Assembly: GCF_003052605.1 (NCBI RefSeq)
Contig: NZ_QASO01000018.1
Span: 1 to 50,823 of the forward strand
Direction: 5' to 3'
DNA: 50,823 nucleotides
Source: Ectopseudomonas oleovorans
GTDB taxonomy: Bacteria; Pseudomonadota; Gammaproteobacteria; Pseudomonadales; Pseudomonadaceae
The notes under the pieces were generated by a model. The model did not search any database, was not told the origin of the DNA, and was given only the letters and a program-made list of their open reading frames with translations. The stretch's first letter is position 1. Every line of letters starts with the position of its first letter. Shown here piece after piece: positions 25,055 through 32,877 of this stretch. The translations under genes were made by a program, and so were the position numbers.

Positions 25055-25861
25055 ATGCTGAGGCTCTCGGGGCTGTACCGTTACCCGCTCAAGTCCGGCC
25101 GCGGCGAGGCCTTGCAGCGTAGCGCGGTCGACGGACTAGGGCTGCATGGCGATCGGCGCTGGATGCTGGTCGACGCCGACAACGGCCGTTTCATCACCCA
25201 ACGCCTGTTGCCGCAGATGAGCCAGTTGAGCGCCCTGTACGATGCGCGTGGTGGCCTGACGCTCAGCGCACCTGGCCGTGACGATTTGTCCGTGGCGCTG
25301 CCTGACCCCGAGCAAAACCTGCGTGGCGTCATCGTCTGGCGCGACACCCTGCGCGTACCGGATGCCGGTGATGAAGCAGCTGAGTGGCTCAGCGCTCTGC
25401 TCGGCAAGCCCTGTCGCTTGGTGCAGGTGCCGGAAGGGCGTACCCGCCAGGTCGATACTGCCTATGCCCGGCCCGGTGACCGCGTGGCCTTTGCCGATGG
25501 CTTCCCGTTGCTGCTGATCAGCCAGGCCTCGCTGGACGATCTGTCTCAGCGTGTGGGTCAGCCGCTGTCAATGCTGCGTTTTCGCCCCAATTTGGTCGTC
25601 ACCGGCACCGAGCCCTATGCCGAAGACAACTGGCAGCGCATTCGCATCGGTGAAGTGGAGTTCGAGGTAGCCAAGGGTTGTTCGCGCTGCATTCTCACCA
25701 CCATCGATCCGCAGAGCGGCGAGCGCAACGCACTGCGCGAACCGCTGGCAACGCTCAAAACTTATCGGGAACGTGATGGCGATGTGTACTTCGGACAGAA
25801 TCTGCTGCCACGAGGCGTTGGTGAGCTGCAGGTCGGAATGACGGTCGAAGTGCTGGAGTAG
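25055..25861 (+). CDS. MOSC-domain protein (YcbX-like N-terminal)
   Basis: A 268-residue protein with a MOSC N-terminal beta-barrel (residues 1-110; LYRYPLKSGRGEAL) and a MOSC domain (about 125-265). The conserved cysteine in AKGCSRCILTTID is the expected molybdenum-cofactor ligand. Relatives (YcbX, YiiM, mARC) reduce N-hydroxylated compounds or move sulfur. YcbX usually also carries a C-terminal ferredoxin domain, which is absent here, so an external electron donor would be needed. The ribosome site is AGGAAG. Confidence 0.88.
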   Translation: MLRLSGLYRYPLKSGRGEALQRSAVDGLGLHGDRRWMLVDADNGRFITQRLLPQMSQLSALYDARGGLTLSAPGRDDLSVALPDPEQNLRGVIVWRDTLRVPDAGDEAAEWLSALLGKPCRLVQVPEGRTRQVDTAYARPGDRVAFADGFPLLLISQASLDDLSQRVGQPLSMLRFRPNLVVTGTEPYAEDNWQRIRIGEVEFEVAKGCSRCILTTIDPQSGERNALREPLATLKTYRERDGDVYFGQNLLPRGVGELQVGMTVEVLE

Positions 25862-26102
25862 GGTGCGCGCTGCAATCTTCGTGTCTGCAGTGGGCTGAGC
25901 CCAGCGTTAAAGCGTAGTGCTGCCCTGCGTCCCTATGATGCTGGCTATGTCTGCGTTATCTGTTGTCAAGCAGTTCCGGGAAGGCTCGGAGCTTTGTAGG
26001 GTGGGCTTTAGCTCACGTAGACCGTCGGTGGTGGGCTAAAACGGAGCACCGCCCGGCCCACCCTACGGGTCTTTGCACCAATCCCCAACACTTAACGCAG
26101 TT
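25862..26102. repeat. Gap with inverted repeat between MOSC gene and slt
   Basis: Convergent gap without a gene. A GGGTGGGC...GCCCACCC inverted repeat pair spans 25996-26066 and may end transcription from both sides. A shorter GTGGGCTGAGCCCA palindrome is at about 25892-25906. Confidence 0.55.
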
Positions 26103-28031
26103 TTACTGATCGTCGAAGAAACGCTCGTTCCACGCCACCAGCGGGTGCGGCGCGTTGAGTTTCTGGCCGTAGATCACCGAGTAGGACAGCACGTTCTGCA
26201 CGTACTGGCGGGTCTCATCGAACGGAATGTTCTCCACCCAGACGTCATAACTGAGGTGATTGGCGCCGCGCAGCCACTGGCGCACGCGGCCGGGGCCGGC
26301 GTTATAGGCGGCCGACGCAAGTACGCGGTTGCCGTTGAACTGGCCATAAACCTGGCTCAGGTACGCAGCGCCCAGCTGGATATTGGTATCCGGGTTGAGT
26401 ACCTGCTGCGGTGAAGCCAGGGGAATGCCGAACTTGCGCGCGGTTTCCTTGGCAGTGGCCGGCATCAGTTGCATCAGGCCCATGGCGCCGGCGTGGGAGC
26501 GGGCGTCGGCCATGAACGCGCTTTCCTGGCGGGTAATTGCAAACACCCAGCTCGAATGCAGGTCACGGCGCTTGGCTTCGCGTACCAACTCGTTGCGATG
26601 CGCCATGGGGAAGCGCACTTCCAGGTCGTCCCAGTACTGGGCCTGGCTGATGGTGCGGATGGCCGGGAAGTACCATTCCATTTCGTAGGCCAGGCGCGCC
26701 TGGGCCACCAGTTCATCACGGCTGAACAGGCGGCTGACGTGATACCACTCGCGGCGACCGTCGACGATCTGGCCACGAGCATGGAACTCCATGGCGCGCT
26801 TGATACCGGCGGTATTGCGTACCTTCTGCACCACCTTGGGATCGAGCGCCAGCGGCTGGTTATTCAGGGCGTAAGGCGCCTTGACCTGATCAGCGGCCAT
26901 GAAACCATAGAAGTCGCGTTCCTTCGCCAATGCCTGGAACAGCACCGCCGGTTGCTGGCTGTTGGGTTGCGCCAATTGCAGGCTGCGCGCATTCCAGTAG
27001 CGCCAGCGGTTGCTGCTGGCCAGGTCGGACGGCATGTTCTGGGTCAGCTGGTAGGCCTCTTCCCAGCGGCCGTGACGCAGCAGCAGACGCGCACGCCATT
27101 CGCTGACGGTGTTGTCACGCAGTTGCGGGTCGTACTTGGCCATGACCTGCAGACCGCGCAGGTCGAAGCGTTGTGCCAGGCGCAGGCCGATCTGCCGGGC
27201 GATGGCGACCTGCTCGTCGGCGGAGAACTTCATGCGTTGGGCGTAGCCGTCGAGCAGGGCCAGGGCATCTTCCGGGCTCTGCCGAGCCAGGCGACGCAAG
27301 CCGAGGCCGACCACGTCGCTCATGGCGTCATCGGCGGGGGCGAAGCGCGCGGTGTTTTTCAATAGCTGCGGTTTCTGCGCCACTTCGACCATCAGCTTGC
27401 CGCGCTCGCCGAGCGTTGGCATGCCTTTGATCAGGAAGTTGGCCAGGCCGTAGTTGCCGCTTTCCACCGCCAGCTTGGTGCGCTGCCAGCGACGCTGCTC
27501 GGTGAGCTGGCCATTGGCGGCCCAGCGCTCGAACAGTGGGTCACAGGCGTTGGGTTGGGATTTGCCCACCAGCCAGAGCTTCTCGGCAGTGGCGTTGCCT
27601 TCGGCGGTCAGGCCGTGGCTGAGCTGGTATTGGCCGTAGAGGCAGTCCAGTTCGGTGAAGTTGAGCTTGGCATCGTAGTGATCGAGGAAGGGCTTCCAGT
27701 CGCCACGCTCGGCCAGCCAGCGCAACCAGCGCAGTTTCATCCAGCTGGCCTGGGGCAGGTCACCGTGCTCGGCGAGAAATTTCTCGATCTCGGCATTGCT
27801 GGCCGACTTGAGTCGGTTAGTCAGCTCGTCATAGGCCAGATAAGGTGTCAGAGGGTAATCGCGTAGCGCGCTGGCGTACTGGCGATAAGGGCCACTGTCG
27901 CCCTTGGCCAAGGCCCGCTTGGCCTCATCATAGTACTGGCGCTGCTGGGTGAGGCTGGCAGCTTCGACACTGGCGATGCCGGTGGCGGTGAGAATCAGAC
28001 AGGAAACTACAGAGAGAAAGCGACTGCGCAT
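26103..28031 (-). CDS. slt: Soluble lytic murein transglycosylase
   Basis: Periplasmic enzyme that cleaves peptidoglycan between MurNAc and GlcNAc, forming 1,6-anhydro ends. The 642-residue precursor starts with a signal peptide (cleavage probably after SVEA, about residue 24). A long alpha-helical superhelical (U/L) region follows, and the C-terminal catalytic domain carries the Glu in TRQESAF, then GAMGLMQLMPATA and ASAAYNAGPGRV, the family 1 motifs. The start ATG at 28029-28031 is 12 codons inside a longer frame but begins the signal peptide. Functionally it pairs with nagZ at 43 kb, which recycles the muropeptides it releases. Confidence 0.94.
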   Translation of the reverse strand: MRSRFLSVVSCLILTATGIASVEAASLTQQRQYYDEAKRALAKGDSGPYRQYASALRDYPLTPYLAYDELTNRLKSASNAEIEKFLAEHGDLPQASWMKLRWLRWLAERGDWKPFLDHYDAKLNFTELDCLYGQYQLSHGLTAEGNATAEKLWLVGKSQPNACDPLFERWAANGQLTEQRRWQRTKLAVESGNYGLANFLIKGMPTLGERGKLMVEVAQKPQLLKNTARFAPADDAMSDVVGLGLRRLARQSPEDALALLDGYAQRMKFSADEQVAIARQIGLRLAQRFDLRGLQVMAKYDPQLRDNTVSEWRARLLLRHGRWEEAYQLTQNMPSDLASSNRWRYWNARSLQLAQPNSQQPAVLFQALAKERDFYGFMAADQVKAPYALNNQPLALDPKVVQKVRNTAGIKRAMEFHARGQIVDGRREWYHVSRLFSRDELVAQARLAYEMEWYFPAIRTISQAQYWDDLEVRFPMAHRNELVREAKRRDLHSSWVFAITRQESAFMADARSHAGAMGLMQLMPATAKETARKFGIPLASPQQVLNPDTNIQLGAAYLSQVYGQFNGNRVLASAAYNAGPGRVRQWLRGANHLSYDVWVENIPFDETRQYVQNVLSYSVIYGQKLNAPHPLVAWNERFFDDQ

Positions 28032-28267
28032 GGCATTTCCAGGAGAAGCAGAGGTATGGGGCAACACGATCCGTGTCGTTGCATGGCTCTAGCTTAGCGC
28101 TTCATCGGGGTGCGGTGAATGCCGTCGGGCCAGATGGACACATGTAGCAAAGATGCGCTTTGCCTGCGCCAGATGATGAGCAGGGGTGGCATCTGTTGCG
28201 TCTGTGGAAACGGCAACAGCCGGCCGGCAACTCGGGTAGAATGCGCCCCCTGTTTCTGGAGATGCCC

Positions 28268-30193
28268 ATGACCCTGCTCAAGTTTGCCGACGTATCCCTC
28301 GCCTATGGCGCCATGCCCCTGCTCGATGGAGTGTCCTGGCAGATCGCGCGGGGCGAGCGTGTGTGCATCATCGGCCGCAACGGCACCGGCAAATCGAGCA
28401 TGCTGCGTCTGGTCAAGGGCGACCAGATGCCCGACGACGGCGAAATCTGGCGTGCACCAGGGCTGAAGATCGGCGAGCTGCCGCAGGAGCTGCCGCGCGC
28501 CGACGAGCGCACGGTGTTCGATGTGGTCGCCGAAGGCCTTGCCGGCGTTGGCGAATTGTTGGCGCGTTATCACCATCTGGCGCAGAACATTCACGGCGAC
28601 GACGACCTCGAGCAACTGATGCACGTGCAGCAGGAGCTGGAAGCCAAAGACGGCTGGCGCCTGCAGCAACTGGTCGACAGCACCCTGAGCCGCCTGCAGT
28701 TGCCGGCCGACAAGACCCTGGCCGAGCTCTCCGGGGGCTGGCGTCGTCGCGTACTGCTGGCGCAGGCACTGGTGTCCGAGCCGGATCTGCTGCTGCTCGA
28801 TGAGCCGACCAACCACCTGGACATCGGCGCCATCGCCTGGCTGGAAGAGGCGCTGAAAGACTTTGGCGGCGCCGTACTCTTCATTACCCACGACCGCTCC
28901 TTCCTGCAGAACCTGGCCACGCGCATCCTCGAACTGGACCGTGGCGGCCTGATCGACTGGAACGGCGACTACGCCAGCTTCCTGGTACACAAAGAGCAGC
29001 AACTGGCTGCCGAGGAAACCGCCAATGCGCTGTTCGACAAGCGCCTGGCCCAGGAAGAGGTGTGGATTCGTCAGGGCATCAAGGCCCGTCGCACCCGTAA
29101 CGAAGGGCGTGTACGTGCGCTCAAGGCGATGCGTGCCGAACGCAGCGAGCGACGCGAGCGCCAGGGCAAGGCGAATATCCAGCTCGATACTGCGGACAAG
29201 TCCGGCAAGCAGGTGATGGTGGCGGAGAACGTCAGTTTCGCCCATGCCGGCGGACCCTTCCTGGTCAAGGATTTCTCCATGGTCCTGCAGCGCGGTGACC
29301 GTATCGGCCTGCTTGGCGCCAACGGTACCGGCAAGACCACTCTGCTCAAGCTGTTACTCAGCGACCTGCAACCGAGCAGCGGCAAGATCGAGGTCGGCAC
29401 CAAACTGGAAGTGGCGTATTTCGACCAATTACGTCACCAGCTCGAGCCGGAGAAGACGGTAATCGACAACGTCGCCGAAGGCCGCGATTTCATCACTATC
29501 GACGGCCAGAACCGTCATGTACTGAGCTATCTGGGCGACTTCCTGTTCAGCCCGCAACGTGCCCGTACGCCCGTCAAAGCGCTATCGGGCGGCGAACGGG
29601 CACGACTGTTGCTCGCCAAGTTGTTCAGCAAGCCGGCCAACCTGCTGGTGCTCGACGAACCGACCAACGACCTGGACGTAGAAACCCTGGAACTGCTCGA
29701 AGAAGTACTGCTCAACTTCCCTGGCACCGTGCTGATGGTCAGCCACGACCGTGCCTTCCTCGACAACGTGGTGACCAGCACCCTGGTGTTCGAGGGTGAA
29801 GGCAAGGTGCGCGAGTACGTCGGCGGCTACCAGGATTGGCTGCGCCAGGGCGGCTCACCGCGCCTGCTCGGTGTGGGTGAAAGCAAGTCCGGCAAGGCCG
29901 AACTGGCCACGGCCATCGTCGAAGCGCCGGCCGCGGCCGCAGTGACTGCCGTGCAAGAGAGCGTCGAGCCGGCGAAGAAGAAACTAAGCTACAAGCTACA
30001 GCGCGAGCTGGAAGCGATTCCCGGGCAGATCGATGCCCTGGAGCAGGAAATGGCCGCGGTACAGGAGCAGGTATCCGATCCTGCCTTCTACCAGCAGCCG
30101 GTGCAGGTCACCACGGAAGTATTGGCGCGTCTCGAGGGCTTGCAGAAGGAAATGGACGAGTTGCTCGAGCGCTGGGCAGAGCTGGAAGGCTGA
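28268..30193 (+). CDS. uup: ABC-F family ATPase Uup
   Basis: A 641-residue cytoplasmic protein with two ABC ATPase domains and no membrane segments. Walker A motifs are GRNGTGKSS and GANGTGKTT; signature motifs are LSGGWRRR and LSGGERARL; both Walker B sequences end in DEPTN. The C-terminal ~90 residues form the charged coiled-coil (KKLSYKLQRELEAIPGQ) typical of Uup, which binds DNA or ribosomes. Uup is linked to ribosome function and to suppressing precise transposon excision. The start ATG 28268 is six bases after GGAG; an ATG at 28262 is too close. Confidence 0.93.
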   Translation: MTLLKFADVSLAYGAMPLLDGVSWQIARGERVCIIGRNGTGKSSMLRLVKGDQMPDDGEIWRAPGLKIGELPQELPRADERTVFDVVAEGLAGVGELLARYHHLAQNIHGDDDLEQLMHVQQELEAKDGWRLQQLVDSTLSRLQLPADKTLAELSGGWRRRVLLAQALVSEPDLLLLDEPTNHLDIGAIAWLEEALKDFGGAVLFITHDRSFLQNLATRILELDRGGLIDWNGDYASFLVHKEQQLAAEETANALFDKRLAQEEVWIRQGIKARRTRNEGRVRALKAMRAERSERRERQGKANIQLDTADKSGKQVMVAENVSFAHAGGPFLVKDFSMVLQRGDRIGLLGANGTGKTTLLKLLLSDLQPSSGKIEVGTKLEVAYFDQLRHQLEPEKTVIDNVAEGRDFITIDGQNRHVLSYLGDFLFSPQRARTPVKALSGGERARLLLAKLFSKPANLLVLDEPTNDLDVETLELLEEVLLNFPGTVLMVSHDRAFLDNVVTSTLVFEGEGKVREYVGGYQDWLRQGGSPRLLGVGESKSGKAELATAIVEAPAAAAVTAVQESVEPAKKKLSYKLQRELEAIPGQIDALEQEMAAVQEQVSDPAFYQQPVQVTTEVLARLEGLQKEMDELLERWAELEG

Positions 30194-30207
30194 CGAAGGA
30201 ACGGACA

Positions 30208-30894
30208 ATGGCCATCGAGTACCGTATTACTCTCGACGACAATCATCAGTTCAGCTACCGGATCGAGCTGAACCGCGAATATGACCCCGTCCAGGCGCAA
30301 CAGGCCCCCGCCTGGACGCGCCTTGAACATCAGCAATGCAGCAATTGTCCGCTGAGTCGCGAGCAGTTCAGCCATTGTCCGGCAGCGGTCGATCTGCATC
30401 GGGTGATCGAGGATTTTCGTGGCCTGCCAGCCTTCAAGAAGGCCAGCGTCTGGGTGCGCACACCGGAGCGTGAGTACACCAAGCAGGTCGGCCTGGAGGA
30501 GGGCCTGCGTGCGCTGCTCGGGGTGATCATGGCCACCAGCGCCTGCCCGGTGCTGGCGCGCCTGAAACCCATGGCGCAGCACCATCTGCCCTTTGCCAAC
30601 AATCAGGAATTCATCCTGCGCGCGGTATCGCTGTACCTGACGCGGCAGTATTTCAACATGCGCGAGGGGCGTCTGGCCGATTGGGAGCTGAAAGGGCTGG
30701 TGCGCCTGTTCCAGCAACTGAAGCTGGTCAATCAGGCTTTCTGGCAGCGCATTCACGACACCTGTGAAGGCGACTCCAACCTCAAGGCCTTCCTCACCTT
30801 CTTCTCGATGTCATCGAGCATGACGGTGTCGCTGGAGACCCAGCTGCAGAAGATTCGCCCGCTGGTCATGAGCGCGGGCGATTCGTTCGAGTAG
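30208..30894 (+). CDS. Conserved protein of unknown function with Cys cluster
   Basis: A 228-residue protein that I do not recognise by function; it matches the position of the conserved hypothetical after uup in P. aeruginosa (PA3018 as I recall). The N-terminal ~35 residues look like a beta-rich segment. A cysteine group follows, QQCSNCPLSREQFSHCPAA (C-x2-C-x8-C around residues 44-58), with another Cys-Pro at about 112 (TSACPVLAR). The second half is helical and ends in a hydrophobic, Ser/Met-rich stretch. The Cys spacing suggests a metal or iron-sulfur site, which is inference. It begins 15 bases after the uup stop with AAGGA and is probably co-transcribed. Confidence 0.8.
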   Translation: MAIEYRITLDDNHQFSYRIELNREYDPVQAQQAPAWTRLEHQQCSNCPLSREQFSHCPAAVDLHRVIEDFRGLPAFKKASVWVRTPEREYTKQVGLEEGLRALLGVIMATSACPVLARLKPMAQHHLPFANNQEFILRAVSLYLTRQYFNMREGRLADWELKGLVRLFQQLKLVNQAFWQRIHDTCEGDSNLKAFLTFFSMSSSMTVSLETQLQKIRPLVMSAGDSFE

Positions 30895-30911
30895 GGCTGA
30901 AGCCAAAAAAG

Positions 30912-30979
30912 CTCGCCGCTGAAGCGCCTCCCGCGGGCAGAGCCAACGCGGCTACTGTGGGAGGGGCTTCAGCCGCGAC
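30912..30979. repeat. Palindromic repeat pair
   Basis: Inverted units TCGCCGCTGAAGCGCCTCCC (30913-30932) and GTGGGAGGGGCTTCAGCC (30957 onward) match the GTGGGAGGGGC family of 7365-7419 and 7593-7654. They lie between convergent genes and may end transcription of both. Confidence 0.7.
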
Positions 30980-30985
30980 GCGATC

Positions 30986-31435
30986 TCAAGCGCCTTTTTC
31001 GCCTTTCTTCAGGCGCACTGCGAGTACATCGCAGGGCGCGCCGTGCAGTACGTCATTGGCAGTCGAGCCCAGCAACAGCGCCAGGCCGTGGCGGCCATGG
31101 CTGCCGACCACGATCAGGTCGCAACCCTGTTCTTCGGCCAGTCGGTGAATTTCCTGGCGCGGTTGCCCGTAGGCCAGGTGACGCTGATCAGCGGTGAGTT
31201 CCGGGTACTTGCCGGTAAAGCTGTCCAGGCGCTCGCGTGCCTGCTCGAACTGTTGTTGCTGCAGCATCGACAGATCCATCGGCACGTCACCACCGAAGGC
31301 CATGGCCATGGGTTCGACGATATGCACCAGAGACATCTTGGCGCCACTGGCCTTCGCCAGCTTCTGCGCACGTGTCACGACAGGGTCGCATTCCTCGGTC
31401 AGGTCGACGGCGACCAGAATGTGCTGGTAGGGCAT
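30986..31435 (-). CDS. Universal stress protein
   Basis: A 149-residue UspA-domain protein. The family start MPYQHILVAVDLTEEC and the ATP-binding block VGSHGRHGLALLLGSTAN, ending PCDVLAVR, are present, so it is the nucleotide-binding type. The start ATG at 31433-31435 has an excellent ribosome site (AAGGAGGA); a longer frame upstream is not family-like. In P. aeruginosa the equivalent USP (PA3017) is among those induced in low oxygen by Anr; no clear Anr box was found by eye here. It is separated from the next upstream gene by a terminator. Confidence 0.92.
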   Translation of the reverse strand: MPYQHILVAVDLTEECDPVVTRAQKLAKASGAKMSLVHIVEPMAMAFGGDVPMDLSMLQQQQFEQARERLDSFTGKYPELTADQRHLAYGQPRQEIHRLAEEQGCDLIVVGSHGRHGLALLLGSTANDVLHGAPCDVLAVRLKKGEKGA

Positions 31436-31516
31436 GGTGAAATCCTCCTTAAAGGGGGGCAAATGGCTCTGTCTCAAGTATGGCCCCATTGTGTGGGATA
31501 GGGCGACTGGTCGTGA

Positions 31517-31551
31517 AAAAGGCAAAGAAAAGCCCGGTGCTAGCACCGGGC
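31517..31551 (-). terminator. Rho-independent terminator after the exported protein gene
   Basis: Stem GCCCGGTGCTAGCACCGGGC at 31532-31551 is followed on the minus strand by TTTTCTTTGCC. It lies 35 bases beyond the stop of the gene at 31587. Confidence 0.88.
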
Positions 31552-31586
31552 AAGAGTTGGGCCAGGCAGGCCGGAAACATGGAGCA

Positions 31587-32408
31587 TCAGTGTTGGCTGG
31601 TGGCGTACTGGGCGGCAACGGCTTCCAGGCCTTCGATGATGCTGTCGGAATACTTGCTGATCAGGAAAGGTACGGTGTTTTCGTTGTAGTTGCGCAGGGA
31701 TTTCTCGATGTAACGCCATTTGGTGCCGATGGAGTTCAGGGCCGCATTGATCTCCGGGGTGTTCTGCTGGGCGGCGCTGAGGTTGTTCAGCTTGCTGGCG
31801 AATTCGCCAGCAAGCTCGTCGATGGCGCGTTCTTCGCCGCCGCCGAAGAAGCTGGCGCCGACCGAGGCACTGCGTGAAGCGTAGTCCAGAGCGATGTTCT
31901 GCATCAGCAGGCTCTGCTCACGGCTCTTCTGCGTCAGCTGCGGTACGCTGAAACCGCTTTCTTGCTGAATCTTCTGATACAGCTCCTGACCAATGGCCAT
32001 GATGCGTTGGTTGTTCTCAGCCAGATCGGCGACGGGTTGCAGGTCGGTGAAACCCTGGCTGCGCATGGCTTCCATCAGTGCCTGGAGCCCGCTGCGGTAA
32101 CTTTGCCAATTGGTTTGCAGCTGCGCGCGTAGCGCCTTGCTTGCATCGCCGGGCATTTCGCCCAGGCCGTCCAGGTGCGCTTGGCCTTCCTGAAGGGACT
32201 CGCCAATCATTCGCGCGTAGCGCTGATCGCCTTCCATGCCGTTATACATGTAGAAGTCGCCCAGACTTTTCTGGGTTGCCAGGCGCAGCTGGTGCAGACG
32301 CAGCAGATCATCGGCTGGCGCAGCGCTGAGCAAGGAGGAGGAGAGCGACGTGAAGACGAAAAGGAGCAGGGCGCTCAGGGGAAATGCAAGCGAACGGCGG
32401 CTCGACAT
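31587..32408 (-). CDS. Exported protein of unknown function
   Basis: A 273-residue protein with a clear signal peptide (MSSRRSLAFPLSALLLFVFT..., cleavage probably near LLSAAPA, residue 28). The mature part is almost wholly alpha-helical with heptad-like spacing. The segment LRLATQKSLGDFYMYNG followed by a second helix recalls the PilJ/NarX-like four-helix ligand domains of sensors, but there is no membrane anchor after it and no signalling domain. I do not assign a function. The start ATG at 32406-32408 has GGAG six bases upstream; a frame 7 codons longer lacks a site. It is a monocistronic gene upstream of and divergent from fadB. Confidence 0.78.
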   Translation of the reverse strand: MSSRRSLAFPLSALLLFVFTSLSSSLLSAAPADDLLRLHQLRLATQKSLGDFYMYNGMEGDQRYARMIGESLQEGQAHLDGLGEMPGDASKALRAQLQTNWQSYRSGLQALMEAMRSQGFTDLQPVADLAENNQRIMAIGQELYQKIQQESGFSVPQLTQKSREQSLLMQNIALDYASRSASVGASFFGGGEERAIDELAGEFASKLNNLSAAQQNTPEINAALNSIGTKWRYIEKSLRNYNENTVPFLISKYSDSIIEGLEAVAAQYATSQH

Positions 32409-32877
32409 TGGCGACTCCGTGTGGCCCATCGTGGGGCTCGATTTGTTTTTGTATTGCCCTCAGGTGGCGCTGTGCCAGCTGAAAGTGAGACGACTGTACC
32501 CGCAGCGGGGCGATTTGGCTAGGCGCCTCGGCGTGTCTATACCAAGCAGGAAAACCCTCGCAATGGTGCGTTATTGACGCTGTTTATCGGAGCCGGCTGG
32601 AAGCCACGAATGACCAGGCCTGCAGAAATCGTCGGGAAATCGACGAAAAGAGGCCAATTGACAAGTGCAGGCTTTTCCGTGAAGGTGTGCACACCCAAAT
32701 CAAACGGGCGTATGAATTGAGCGTTTGCCTTGTTAGGCGCGCCATATGCAGCCCGAATATCGCGTCGGTGGGTGTGTCGTACCGATTGGGGCTATGCTCG
32801 TGCGGCGCTGCCGCGGGCTGGCCTGCCGGTTGGCTCCGATGTGTACTGTTCAGCTTCCATACCGTGGAGATCAGTTG
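32409..32877. promoter_or_regulatory. fadBA upstream region with PsrA-like site
   Basis: The 469-base divergent gap before fadB contains no credible gene. CAAACGGGCGTATG at 32701-32714 fits the PsrA operator pattern (G/C)AAAC-N(2-4)-GTTT(G/C) with one mismatch, and a second GTTTG half site follows at 32723-32727, forming a wider CAAACG...CGTTTG dyad. A TTGACA hexamer at 32658-32663 could be a -35 box, but no good -10 is seen 16-18 bases later. PsrA repression of fadBA5 is established in P. aeruginosa. Confidence 0.5.

Noticed and set aside
32658..32690. Sigma-70 promoter from the TTGACA at 32658 for fadB
   Set aside because: No acceptable -10 hexamer at 16-18 bases; kept only as a possible -35.
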